From a bacterium (GTDB lineage: Bacteria > Acidobacteriota > Blastocatellia > Pyrinomonadales > Pyrinomonadaceae): a DNA stretch of 13,719 bases. The stretch is taken from the NCBI GenBank assembly GCA_029945985.1, contig JAQSDP010000452.1, forward strand, positions 1 through 13,719, written 5' to 3'. Below the pieces are notes generated by a model. It searched no databases and had not been told where the DNA came from. It saw only the letters and a list, made by a program, of their open reading frames with translations. A program made the translations under genes and the position numbers. Shown one piece after another: positions 1-7,499 of this stretch. How positions within the stretch are numbered: the first letter of the stretch is position 1; each line of letters opens with the position of its first letter.

Positions 1-670
1 CGTCCACATTTATCTGCATGTTCGACGTTTCCGTTAGATCAATGGTTCCTTTGTCGCCGACTGTCTCAGTAATGTCCTGTTTTTTCCCTGCAACTTTGCC
101 CGATGTAGAGCTCACGCTCACAAAATCCGGTGCATAATTCTTCTCAAACCAGTCTTTGTCCCGTTTCAGATTAGCGGTGTTCCAGTCTTGTTCGAGATAT
201 TCTATCGTCATTGCGTCATCCAATCCGTGAAGAGCGTTTGAAACGACCTGCCATTTTCCGTTCCGCTTTTCCAGAGTGTGGACACTGCGCGAGTAGACAG
301 TGCCGGGCCGTCCGCCGGGTCCCATCTGGGTCGAGATAGTGTTTCTGTGTGTGATAAGGGCGCTTCCCGGCGTGCACGTGATCATATAGTGTTCGTGCGT
401 CGAAGTCGGCAGCGAACCGGGATTAGCCTTTCCCCATTCGAAATCCGCCATTGTGCCGCCGATCGCAGTGGTCTTGTTTTCCATGTCGGGAAGCCCGATG
501 TAATCGTCCGCGTATATCGTCATTAGTGCGGTTTTATCCCCTCGCACACCCGCGTCTCCCCAAGCTCGGTCAAAGGCCTCGAGTGCCTTCTTGTCGGCGT
601 CGCTACATTGCGCGACGCTCGTCATCACTGACAATAAAATTAAGACTACGATCCCGAATAGGTTTTTCAT
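1..670 (-). CDS. Exported protein with two tandem DUF4440/SnoaL-like (NTF2-fold) domains, 3' end outside window
   Basis: The reading frame is open from the ATG at 668-670 to the left edge, giving 223 residues. The start is backed by an AAAGGAGA Shine-Dalgarno directly upstream. Residues 1-21 form a signal peptide (Lys-Asn, hydrophobic core, then SVA before Gln), so the product is probably periplasmic or secreted. A Cys follows at residue 22 but there is no proper lipobox. Residues about 28-133 form one NTF2-like unit: an opening helix with a conserved Trp (FDRAWGDA), then the DKTALMTIYADDYIGL segment and a closing KRNGKWQVV strand. A second unit begins at about 145 (YLEQDWNTANLKRDKDWF, then YAPDFVSV) and is cut by the edge. 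The family is a cone-shaped fold used both by enzymes and as non-catalytic binding domains, so no reaction can be assigned. The fold call is fairly secure, the role unknown. Confidence 0.85.
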   Translation of the reverse strand, partial: MKNLFGIVVLILLSVMTSVAQCSDADKKALEAFDRAWGDAGVRGDKTALMTIYADDYIGLPDMENKTTAIGGTMADFEWGKANPGSLPTSTHEHYMITCTPGSALITHRNTISTQMGPGGRPGTVYSRSVHTLEKRNGKWQVVSNALHGLDDAMTIEYLEQDWNTANLKRDKDWFEKNYAPDFVSVSSTSGKVAGKKQDITETVGDKGTIDLTETSNMQINVD

Positions 671-683
671 TCTGTTCTCCTTT

Positions 684-697
684 GGCCGAAGGCGGCC
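684..697 (-). other. GC-rich hairpin just upstream of the DUF4440 gene ribosome binding site
   Basis: On the minus strand GGCCG-CCTT-CGGCC forms a perfect 5-bp stem with a 4-base loop, and the AAAGGAG ribosome binding site follows immediately. No T-run follows it, so it is not a standard terminator. It could stabilise the leader or tune translation; that is inference. Confidence 0.3.
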
Positions 698-771
698 GAT
701 CAGCGCTGAATAGGCGCGCAATAATAGGGGGATTGGCGATCTTCGCTCCTGCCGTTTCAATTTCGATCTTG

Positions 772-858
772 CTATCTGTTTAGCGCTGGGGCCCGTGTGA
801 CACCGGCCGAATTTGTTGCCGCGATCGGCTTCGCCGAGATTACGGTCGTTTTGAACAT
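772..858 (-). CDS. Possible 28-aa small protein with near-perfect Shine-Dalgarno
   Basis: An ATG at 856-858 is preceded by AAGGAGG with a 5-base spacer, the best ribosome binding site in the window. The frame runs 28 codons to a TAG at 772-774. The peptide starts MFKTTVISAKPIAATNS and is rich in Ala, Thr and Ser with a basic C-terminus. It has no clear membrane segment or signal peptide and I do not recognise it. It lies on the same strand as the DUF4440 gene, about 100 bases upstream, in a stretch otherwise without genes. The frame stays open upstream to 1029, but no ribosome binding site supports a longer start. It could be a small protein, a leader peptide, or chance. Confidence 0.35.
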   Translation of the reverse strand: MFKTTVISAKPIAATNSAGVTRAPALNR

Positions 859-1050
859 ACTATCCTCCTTAGCGGGAAGGGGATGCATTAAAGGAAGAGC
901 AAATCGGATCGCCGCCGCATCTTGGTTGACAGCTATCCGCTCCAGGCTTGGGAGCCCGCATGTAGTGTGGAAAGGTGTCTGAGTTATACGCTCAAAAGAA
1001 GGGAGAGTCAATCGATGAAGCGTATACAAGGGCGGTTCGGCCGCTCCGGG
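859..1050. other. Intergenic stretch with no recognisable feature
   Basis: Together with the small ORF, this completes the roughly 380-base interval between the dipeptidase stop and the DUF4440 start. I found no RNA gene, no strong promoter and no terminator with a T-run. A short GCGG/CCGC pairing just after the dipeptidase stop is too weak to call. Confidence 0.4.
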
Positions 1051-2325
1051 CTATTTCTTGAATTTGACGAGGCTGCCGTCGGCGCTGATACGGCGGTTTC
1101 CCGCAACTTTCTCGGCTTGGGAGAATGCCCGGAGGAAATTTTCGCCGAGCACCTTGCGGACTTCCACATCCGTGTACCCCCGCCGCAGCATTTCATATGT
1201 CACAAGCGCGAGGTCTTCCGTGCCCTTCATCGGTGACGGGAGGAATGGAACGCCGTCATAATCTGAGCCGATTCCGGCGTGATCGATTCCCGCGACCTTC
1301 TTGATGTGGTCGATGTGATCAACGATGCGCTTGTAGTCGGCCACATAGATCGGATTCTTTTCTTCGAGATCAGCAATGGCTTTGTTCATCGCTGCCGGGT
1401 CATTTTTATACTGTTCGCGCAATGCATCGACCTGCGGTTTCAGGCGGGCTGTACGTTCGTTCTCTTCGCGGTTCGTCCGTTCGTCGAGGAATGACGGATA
1501 GAAGACGACCATGATGACACCGCCGTTCTGCGGCAGACGTCGAAGCACTGCGTCGGAGACGTTGCGAGTATGGTCGTTGACGCCGCGGGCACCGGAATGT
1601 GAAGCGATAAGCGGTGCTTTTGTGATGTCCAATACGTCCATCATTACCTTTTCGGAGACGTGCGAGATATCGACGAGCATCCCCAAACGATTCATTTCGC
1701 GGACAACTTCCTTGCCGAAATCGGTCAGTCCGTTGTGTTTGATGTCGCGATGAGCGTCGGCCCAATCGTGCGCGGCATTGTGGGTGAGCGTCATATACCG
1801 AACGCCCAATCGATAGAAATTCCTCAACGCATAGAGCGAATTATCGATAGCATAGCCGCCCTCGATTCCCATCAGAAGGCATATCTTTCCAGCCTTCTTG
1901 GCACGTCGGATCTCGTCCGCGGTCGTACACGGGATCAGGTCCTTGTGTCGTTCGGCTTCTCGATTGGTCGCGTCGATCAATTCCATCGCCCGCACCATCG
2001 CCCGTCCCGATCGCCACGTATCGGCCCCGACGTAGATGGACATAAACTCGCCAGTCATGCCGCTCGCCTTCAATCGGGCGAGATCCGTGTGCATCGGATC
2101 GCCGCTGGGCTGAAGCTTGCCCACGGAAGAATCGCCGAGGTTGAAGTCAGCGTCGACCATTGGCCCGGTGATATCGTTATGGCCGTCGACGATGATCGAC
2201 TGCTTGTGGAGTTTCAGCGCTCGAGCCCAAAGTGCGGGATCAGCATCCGCGGGCATTGTCTGTGCAAAGGCAATCGAGGAAAAAGAGAGCAATGAGACGA
2301 TAGCAGCAAGGAATACTCTTTTCAT
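1051..2325 (-). CDS. Membrane dipeptidase-type zinc metallopeptidase (peptidase family M19), exported
   Basis: This 424-aa protein belongs to the renal/membrane dipeptidase family, TIM-barrel amidohydrolases that use two zinc ions to split dipeptides, often with D-residues or at beta-lactam-like bonds. Residues 1-21 are a signal peptide ending AFA before Gln, so it acts in the periplasm or outside the cell. All family metal ligands are present: H49 and D51 (DGHND), E155 (GIEGG), H222 (DISH), H243 (ASHSG) and D355 (GSDYDG). Length is normal for bacterial members. No Shine-Dalgarno precedes the ATG. A TAGAAT hexamer at 2337-2342 could be a -10 element giving an almost leaderless mRNA. The PhyH gene lies 75 bases upstream on the same strand, so co-transcription is possible. 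Exact substrate is unknown; it may serve nutrition or D-amino-acid dipeptide recycling (inference). Confidence 0.93.
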   Translation of the reverse strand: MKRVFLAAIVSLLSFSSIAFAQTMPADADPALWARALKLHKQSIIVDGHNDITGPMVDADFNLGDSSVGKLQPSGDPMHTDLARLKASGMTGEFMSIYVGADTWRSGRAMVRAMELIDATNREAERHKDLIPCTTADEIRRAKKAGKICLLMGIEGGYAIDNSLYALRNFYRLGVRYMTLTHNAAHDWADAHRDIKHNGLTDFGKEVVREMNRLGMLVDISHVSEKVMMDVLDITKAPLIASHSGARGVNDHTRNVSDAVLRRLPQNGGVIMVVFYPSFLDERTNREENERTARLKPQVDALREQYKNDPAAMNKAIADLEEKNPIYVADYKRIVDHIDHIKKVAGIDHAGIGSDYDGVPFLPSPMKGTEDLALVTYEMLRRGYTDVEVRKVLGENFLRAFSQAEKVAGNRRISADGSLVKFKK

Positions 2326-2336
2326 AGGCTTAGGTC

Positions 2337-2342
2337 ATTCTA
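2337..2342 (-). promoter_or_regulatory. Possible -10 element for the dipeptidase gene
   Basis: Minus-strand TAGAAT matches five of six consensus positions and ends 11 bases before the ATG. A TTGTTC at -35 with a 16-base spacer is a poor match. If used, transcription would begin only a few bases before the start codon, consistent with the missing Shine-Dalgarno. Confidence 0.3.
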
Positions 2343-2400
2343 GCCCCATTCGCAGTACGAACAAAAAATGAAGCATAATTTACGGTCTGTAAGAGAGAAT

Positions 2401-3243
2401 TTACTCGGCGGCGGAGAGCAGAGGAAAGAACTGCCCTTCGAGTTTCTGCCCCATCGGGATCACGGGAACTCCGGCGAGCAGCGGTTCGTTTGTATTTGAC
2501 CGAACGCCGTCGCGCATAAAGTTCAGGACGATGCCGCGGCGTGGACGGTCGGACCGATTCTCATAGGATCCGTGAACCGTCATCGGATGATGAAAGCTTG
2601 CCTCGCCCGCCTTCATAACAGCAGGCGTCGGATGAAACGCGTCTTTTTGCTCAGCGTTCAAATGTTGGAAAACGGCCGTCATGTCGTTTGCCAGATCACC
2701 TCGGGGCAGCAGATGCCACCGGTGACTGCCCGGAACATACTGCACGCACCCATTCTCCTCGTCCGAATCGTCAAGGCCGATCCAACACGTGAGATGTGCG
2801 AGCGGGACGGTTCGCGTCCAATAAGAATAGTCCTGATGCCACGCAACAACTGCTCCGTCGCCGGCCGGCTTCAGGAAGACCTGGTCGTGCCAGAAACGAA
2901 TGGATCCGCCGAGCAACTGCTCTGCTATCTCGATGATCGGCCTGTAGAAGATCAGATCGTGAAGCGACGGCGAAATGCGCCAGGCTCCGAGTGCGTGCAA
3001 CAGCCGATTTCCTTCAACTTTTGATTCGTTTGACTTGTATTCGTAAAACAGCGGATCTTCGGCGTGGTTCTCTATCAGATCGTCAAGGGCCTCACGCAGC
3101 GCGTTCACCTGGGTTCCAGATAATATGGGCAGCCCCGTCAGAAAACCCGAGCGCTCGAAGTCGTCGACATCGGCCGTTTTGGACTTCGATCGCGGATCCG
3201 CGAAAAGGTCAGTCAATGGTTCATGCGACAAGGAAAGATCCAT
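2401..3243 (-). CDS. Phytanoyl-CoA dioxygenase (PhyH) family Fe(II)/2-oxoglutarate oxygenase
   Basis: The 280-aa product has the double-stranded beta-helix oxygenase signature. The iron triad is H136 and D138 (AWHQDYSYW) plus H224 (MTVHGS). R235, eleven residues after the last His, is the expected 2-oxoglutarate-binding arginine (SDRPRRG). Other family landmarks are the CWIGLDDSDEENG and VPGSHRWH segments. Members hydroxylate aliphatic acids or other small molecules with O2 and 2-oxoglutarate, releasing CO2 and succinate. The natural substrate varies widely and cannot be read from the sequence. There is no signal peptide, so it is cytoplasmic. The ATG at 3241-3243 lacks a Shine-Dalgarno. A palindrome only 15 bases upstream suggests control by a DNA-binding protein. 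It is divergent from the GGDEF/EAL gene and may be co-transcribed with the dipeptidase. Confidence 0.92.
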   Translation of the reverse strand: MDLSLSHEPLTDLFADPRSKSKTADVDDFERSGFLTGLPILSGTQVNALREALDDLIENHAEDPLFYEYKSNESKVEGNRLLHALGAWRISPSLHDLIFYRPIIEIAEQLLGGSIRFWHDQVFLKPAGDGAVVAWHQDYSYWTRTVPLAHLTCWIGLDDSDEENGCVQYVPGSHRWHLLPRGDLANDMTAVFQHLNAEQKDAFHPTPAVMKAGEASFHHPMTVHGSYENRSDRPRRGIVLNFMRDGVRSNTNEPLLAGVPVIPMGQKLEGQFFPLLSAAE

Positions 3244-3257
3244 CTTAAGTTGAGATA

Positions 3258-3274
3258 GTCTAAACGGGTTAGAC
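3258..3274. promoter_or_regulatory. Operator-like palindrome upstream of the PhyH gene
   Basis: GTCTAA, five bases, then TTAGAC is a perfect 6-bp inverted repeat. It starts 15 bases before the PhyH start in the divergent intergenic region. Read on the minus strand it overlaps a possible -10 (TAGACT), as a repressor site would. No T-run follows the minus-strand copy, so a terminator is unlikely. Confidence 0.4.
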
Positions 3275-3430
3275 CGACAGCGGTAAACTTTTTTGTTCAG
3301 TTTTCCCGCAAAGTGTGGTAAAACATTGTTGGCAGTACCGCGTCAGGCGCCTTCCACTCCCACCTCAAAACGGCTGACCTTCGAACTCATAACTTGCAGT
3401 AAGAACCGAAAATCCAGGATTCGAACAGTC

Positions 3431-3472
3431 GACCTCTCGCTTTTCTCTAGTCAACGTGACGAAAGCGAGGTC
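3431..3472 (+). promoter_or_regulatory. Long imperfect hairpin in the presumed leader of the GGDEF/EAL gene
   Basis: The left arm 3431-3443 (GACCTCTCGCTTT) pairs with 3462-3472 (AAAGCGAGGTC) over 11 bp with a two-base bulge. The loop holds a second stem, GTCA-ACG-TGAC at 3450-3460. The right arm contains the only purine-rich GAGG before the ATG at 3488, so folding could hide it. It matches no c-di-GMP riboswitch consensus that I can recall. If translation began at the TTG at 3293, the hairpin would lie inside the coding region. Confidence 0.4.
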
Positions 3473-3487
3473 ATACGTTCGGCGATT

Positions 3488-6460
3488 ATGGCGCTATCTC
3501 TCGATCTTGACCATTTCCGAGGTGCTAACCGTGGTGAATACACGGAGGGGGATATCCATGCCTCAATGCCCGGCTTCTCCAACTCGACATCTTTCTTGAA
3601 CGAAGACAAGTACAGGAGTTCCATCGAGAATCTTCCGGTGCTTTTCTACGCCGTCGACCCGACTCCGCCGTATTCGCCGATCTATGTGAGTCCAGCCTTC
3701 AGCCGATTCGGGTACCCGCTGGAAGACTGGCTCGAGGATAAACGAATGTGGATCCGAGTGATCCACCCTGATGACAGGGAATGGGTGTTCGATCAGACGA
3801 GTGCCTCGACGACATCCGGAGAGGACGTCGAATATGAATACAGGATCGTAGACGCGGGCGGAATGATCCACTGGGTTCACGACCGTGGATGCTTGATCAG
3901 GAGCCCTAACGGAAACGTTGTTTGTCGCGAGGGGGTGATCATTGATATCACTGACCGGAAACGTGCCGAAGAAGAGATCAAACTGGGACAGGAACGGTTC
4001 CGCAATATCTTTGAAAATGCGAGCGACATTATCTACATCCATGACATCGAGGGCAACTATCTCTCCATCAACGACGCCGGCGAGCGTGTTTTTGGTTACT
4101 CGCGTGCAGAAACCCTGCAGATGAATATGAGCCAGATCGCAGATCCGGATCAATTGGAGACATTGCGCGAAAAGCTAGCATCAAAGCTGGACGGAGGGTC
4201 TCATCAGACCTCATACGAAGTCGACTGCATCCGAAAGGATGGCCAACGGATCACGCTTGAGGTCAACAGCAGTGTTATCTACAAGGACGGCAAGGCAGTC
4301 GCGGTTCAGGGGATCGCCCGCGACGTTACGGAGCGCAAGCGCGTCGAGGCGGCAATACGTGAGAATGAGGAGCGGTACCGCGATCTTTTCGAGAATGCGA
4401 ACGATCTTATTTACACACACGATCTTCAGGGAAATTTTACTTCCATCAATCGTGCCGGCGAGAAGATAACCGGCTATGGCCGCGACGAAGCCGCGAAGAT
4501 GCACGTGAGCCAGGTAGTTGCACCCGAATATCTCGAGCAGGCCAACCGGATGATAACCACAAAGGTCGGTGGCGATGGCCCCACGGCTTACGAGTTGGAG
4601 ATCATTTCCAAAGGTGGAACTCGCGTCTCGCTTGAGTTGAGCACCCGTTTGATCTACGTCGAGGGAAAACCGGTCGGTATACAGGGCATCGGGCGTGACA
4701 TCACGGAACGAAAGCGTACTGAAGCCGAGCTCAGATCTTCAGAACAACGGTATCGACAGTTGGGCGAAGGAATTCTACATCAGATCTGGACCGCACGGCC
4801 GGACGGAATGCTGGATTATGTGAACAGGCGGACGCTCGAATACTTTGATCTTCCGGCAGAAGAATTGTTAGGAATCGGGTGGAGCCACGGAGTTCATCCT
4901 GATGACATCGACGAAAGCTTGAAAAGGTGGGCCCATTCGCTTTCGACGGGCGATCCCTACGAGACGGAATTCCGGCTGCGGCGCCACGACGGGCGGTATC
5001 GATGGCATGTCGCAAAGGCGACAGCCGGCCGAGATTCGTTCGAGAATATCGATAAGTGGTTCGGTACGAATACTGACATTCACGAGCAAAAGGAGAGCGA
5101 GGAAAAGCTCAACTACTACGCCCGGCATGATCCGTTAACGGACCTCCCCAATCGGCCCGAGTTCATGAATCATCTACGGCTCGCTATTCAGCGATGCTGC
5201 GAAAACTCCGAGACCAGGTTCGCGGTTCTCTTCCTCGATCTCGACCGGTTCAAGGTCATCAATGACAGCCTTGGCCACGCCGTCGGCGATAAGTTGCTGG
5301 TTGCGATCTCGGGCCGACTAAAGTCCACACTGCGACCAGGCGACATAGTCGCTCGTCTCGGCGGAGACGAGTTCACGATACTGCTCAATCGCACCGGTAC
5401 GGTTGAGGACGTTTCACACGTAGTTGAGCGGATACAGAACCGCATCGCCGCGCCATTCCTTATCGACAATTACGAAGTCTTTACTACTGCGAGTGTTGGT
5501 GTAATTCTCTCGGATGATCTCGACCGTGGTGCGGACGATTATCTCCGCGACGCCGATGCCGCGATGTATCGGGCAAAGGAAGCTGGCAAGGCAAGATACG
5601 AAATATTCGACCGCGAGATGCACGTTCACAACCTCAACCTCCTGCAGGTCGAAACCGACCTTCGACATGGCCTAGAGCGGGAAGAGTTTGAGGTTCACTA
5701 TCAGCCGATCGTCGAACTCGACACGGGGCGCATCCGCGAGTTTGAGGCGTTGATCCGGTGGAACCACCCGACGCAAGGTTTGATCTCGCCCAACCTTTTT
5801 GTCGATGTCGCCGAAGAGACGGGCCTGATCGTGCCGATGGGCAAATGGATACTGGAAACCGCGTGCCGACAGATCGGCAGATGGCAGAAAGCTTCTGAAG
5901 AGCGACTTTCGGTCAGCGTGAATCTATCCGCCCGGCAGTTGATGCATCCGTCGCTTGTATTGCAGATCGAGGCGATTCTGATAGAGACGGACCTGAGCCC
6001 AAGGCAGCTCAAGCTCGAGGTGACGGAGAATACCGTAATGGAGTACAGCGAGAAGGCACAAGCCGTTCTCCACGATCTCGACCGCCTCGGGGTTCACCTT
6101 TCGACCGATGACTTCGGAACTGGGTACTCGAGTCTGAGTTATCTGCAAAGCTTCCCGTTCGACAGACTGAAGATAGATCGTTCGTTCGTAGATCGGATCG
6201 GAAAGAATATGAAGAGCGATACGATCGTTAAGACGATCCTAATGCTTGGCACTAACCTTGGTATGGAAGTGGTCGCCGAAGGAATCGAAACGCTGGGTCA
6301 GCTAGAATTTCTGAAGGGACTCGGATGTCGATTTGGGCAGGGCTTCTACTTCTCCAAACCTGTCTGCGCTGCTGAGGCCGAACGGTTGATCAGTTCGGGT
6401 TCTTCAGATCTATATTTGGCTCCCGTTGAAGATCTAATGGAACTCGCTGGTGTGCAATAG
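3488..6460 (+). CDS. Bifunctional-type c-di-GMP enzyme: PAS-PAS-PAS-PAS-GGDEF-EAL
   Basis: From the ATG at 3488 the product has 990 residues, with no membrane segment. PAS domains lie at about 42-160, 166-285, 291-410 and 417-536; the first and last are of the PAS_3 type (HPDD motif), while the second and third resemble each other like a duplication. A GGDEF diguanylate cyclase domain follows (about 537-708), with an intact GGDEF at 625-629 and an RxxD inhibitory site at 616-619. The EAL phosphodiesterase domain (720-970) keeps EAL 753-755, NLSARQ, EVTE, DDFG 874-877, the KID lysine and AEGIE. Both activities are therefore possible, tuned by PAS signals. The frame is open back to a TTG at 3293. 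An ATG at 3566 with GGAGGGGG 14 bases upstream is another plausible start. The 3293-3487 part reads like non-coding DNA, so I prefer 3488 or 3566. The gene ends 6 bases from the trpS stop. Confidence 0.93.
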   Translation: MALSLDLDHFRGANRGEYTEGDIHASMPGFSNSTSFLNEDKYRSSIENLPVLFYAVDPTPPYSPIYVSPAFSRFGYPLEDWLEDKRMWIRVIHPDDREWVFDQTSASTTSGEDVEYEYRIVDAGGMIHWVHDRGCLIRSPNGNVVCREGVIIDITDRKRAEEEIKLGQERFRNIFENASDIIYIHDIEGNYLSINDAGERVFGYSRAETLQMNMSQIADPDQLETLREKLASKLDGGSHQTSYEVDCIRKDGQRITLEVNSSVIYKDGKAVAVQGIARDVTERKRVEAAIRENEERYRDLFENANDLIYTHDLQGNFTSINRAGEKITGYGRDEAAKMHVSQVVAPEYLEQANRMITTKVGGDGPTAYELEIISKGGTRVSLELSTRLIYVEGKPVGIQGIGRDITERKRTEAELRSSEQRYRQLGEGILHQIWTARPDGMLDYVNRRTLEYFDLPAEELLGIGWSHGVHPDDIDESLKRWAHSLSTGDPYETEFRLRRHDGRYRWHVAKATAGRDSFENIDKWFGTNTDIHEQKESEEKLNYYARHDPLTDLPNRPEFMNHLRLAIQRCCENSETRFAVLFLDLDRFKVINDSLGHAVGDKLLVAISGRLKSTLRPGDIVARLGGDEFTILLNRTGTVEDVSHVVERIQNRIAAPFLIDNYEVFTTASVGVILSDDLDRGADDYLRDADAAMYRAKEAGKARYEIFDREMHVHNLNLLQVETDLRHGLEREEFEVHYQPIVELDTGRIREFEALIRWNHPTQGLISPNLFVDVAEETGLIVPMGKWILETACRQIGRWQKASEERLSVSVNLSARQLMHPSLVLQIEAILIETDLSPRQLKLEVTENTVMEYSEKAQAVLHDLDRLGVHLSTDDFGTGYSSLSYLQSFPFDRLKIDRSFVDRIGKNMKSDTIVKTILMLGTNLGMEVVAEGIETLGQLEFLKGLGCRFGQGFYFSKPVCAAEAERLISSGSSDLYLAPVEDLMELAGVQ

Positions 6461-6466
6461 TGAGAT

Positions 6467-7444
6467 CTACTCGATTCCGAGCGCGACGTAAACGTCACCG
6501 AGCGTGTCTGCGGCGATCTCTCTAGCTCGTTCCCCACCCGGTTGAAGGATCGATTTAATTGTTTCGTCATCAAATTCCCTCACACGTTCTTGAAAAGGCC
6601 GCAAGAATTCGACTACCGTTTCTGCCAACTCAGTCTTGAAGTGACCATAACCCTTACCCTGGAAGTGCTCAACGCACTCGTGGCGGGTTTTTTCGGTGAG
6701 AATCTGATAAATGGAGAGAAGGTTGCTGATCGCCGGCCGCGTTTCGTCGAAGTCGATCGTCGTTCCCGAATCGGTAACCGCCCTCTTGATCTTCTTGGTG
6801 ACGGTATCCGCATCATCCAACAGTAAGATCGATCCGTTTGGATTCTCGTCGGATTTTGACATCTTCTTTTCCGGATCCTGCAGCGACTTTATACTGGCAC
6901 CGACCGGCGGAATGTACGGATCAGGCAGCTTGAACGTCTCGCCGTAGTCGCGGTTGAATCGTTCGGCTATGTCGCGACACAGTTCCAGATGCTGTTTCTG
7001 ATCTTGTCCGACGGGCACGAGATCCGTTTGGTACAAAAGGATATCTGCCGCCATCAGCACAGGGTAAGTGAACAATCCAACACCCGCTCTTTCCGCGTTT
7101 CCTTTCCCCTTATCTTTGAACTGTGTCATACGCTCAAGCTCGCCCATGCGGGCGATGCACGAAAGCACCCATGTCAGTTCCGCATGCTCTGGAACGTCCG
7201 ACTGAATAAAGATCGTGGAGCGCGATGGGTCGACGCCCGCCGCCAGATATATGCGTGCGAGATCAAGCGTTGCTTTTCGCAGTCCCGCCGGATCCTGCGG
7301 CAGCGTTATCGCGTGCAAGTTAACGATGCAGTAAAACGCCTCATACTCGTCCTGGAGCGCCACCCAGTTCTTCAACGCGCCGAGATAGTTGCCGATGTGA
7401 AGCTGGCCTGTAGGCTGAGCTCCGCTGAAAATACGTTTCTTCAT
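6467..7444 (-). CDS. trpS: Tryptophanyl-tRNA synthetase
   Basis: This 325-aa class I aminoacyl-tRNA synthetase charges tRNA-Trp with tryptophan using ATP. The opening GAQPTGQLHIGNYLGAL segment carries the HIGH-type motif (H16-N19), and the KMSKS loop is exact at 194-198. Other TrpRS landmarks are the HAITLPQDP segment, MAADILLYQTDLVPVGQDQKQH and the DPYIPPVGASIKSL region. Length is normal. The ATG at 7442-7444 has no recognisable Shine-Dalgarno. An M50 protease gene lies 55 bases upstream on the same strand, a pairing seen in many bacteria, so the two are probably co-transcribed. The 3' end faces the GGDEF/EAL gene with a 6-base gap and no terminator. Confidence 0.97.
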   Translation of the reverse strand: MKKRIFSGAQPTGQLHIGNYLGALKNWVALQDEYEAFYCIVNLHAITLPQDPAGLRKATLDLARIYLAAGVDPSRSTIFIQSDVPEHAELTWVLSCIARMGELERMTQFKDKGKGNAERAGVGLFTYPVLMAADILLYQTDLVPVGQDQKQHLELCRDIAERFNRDYGETFKLPDPYIPPVGASIKSLQDPEKKMSKSDENPNGSILLLDDADTVTKKIKRAVTDSGTTIDFDETRPAISNLLSIYQILTEKTRHECVEHFQGKGYGHFKTELAETVVEFLRPFQERVREFDDETIKSILQPGGERAREIAADTLGDVYVALGIE

Positions 7445-7499
7445 TCAAGTCGTAAAGAGGTGAACCGATGCTACCAAGTTTTAAATCGCAGCTCAAAAG

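Noticed and set aside
701..708. CAGCGCTG 8-bp palindrome as an operator
   Set aside because: Too short and without other promoter elements; short GC palindromes are common in such DNA.
278..783. Two overlapping plus-strand open frames opposite the DUF4440 gene
   Set aside because: They are shadows of a minus-strand gene with a signal peptide, good ribosome binding site and recognisable domains; their own products have no coherent motifs.
3405..3440. Minus-strand stretch resembling a tRNA T-loop (GGTCGACTGTTCGAATCC), hinting at a tRNA gene or an attachment-site remnant
   Set aside because: Apart from G53-C61 the presumed T stem does not pair, and no acceptor, D or anticodon arms can be drawn around it.
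3293..3487. N-terminal extension of the GGDEF/EAL protein from a TTG codon
   Set aside because: It has no Shine-Dalgarno, an uncharacteristic amino acid make-up and a strong RNA hairpin within it; it is more likely leader sequence, though not excluded.
3441..3490. c-di-GMP riboswitch upstream of the GGDEF/EAL gene
   Set aside because: The hairpin is real, but the conserved GEMM-I core and tetraloop-receptor sequences are not present.
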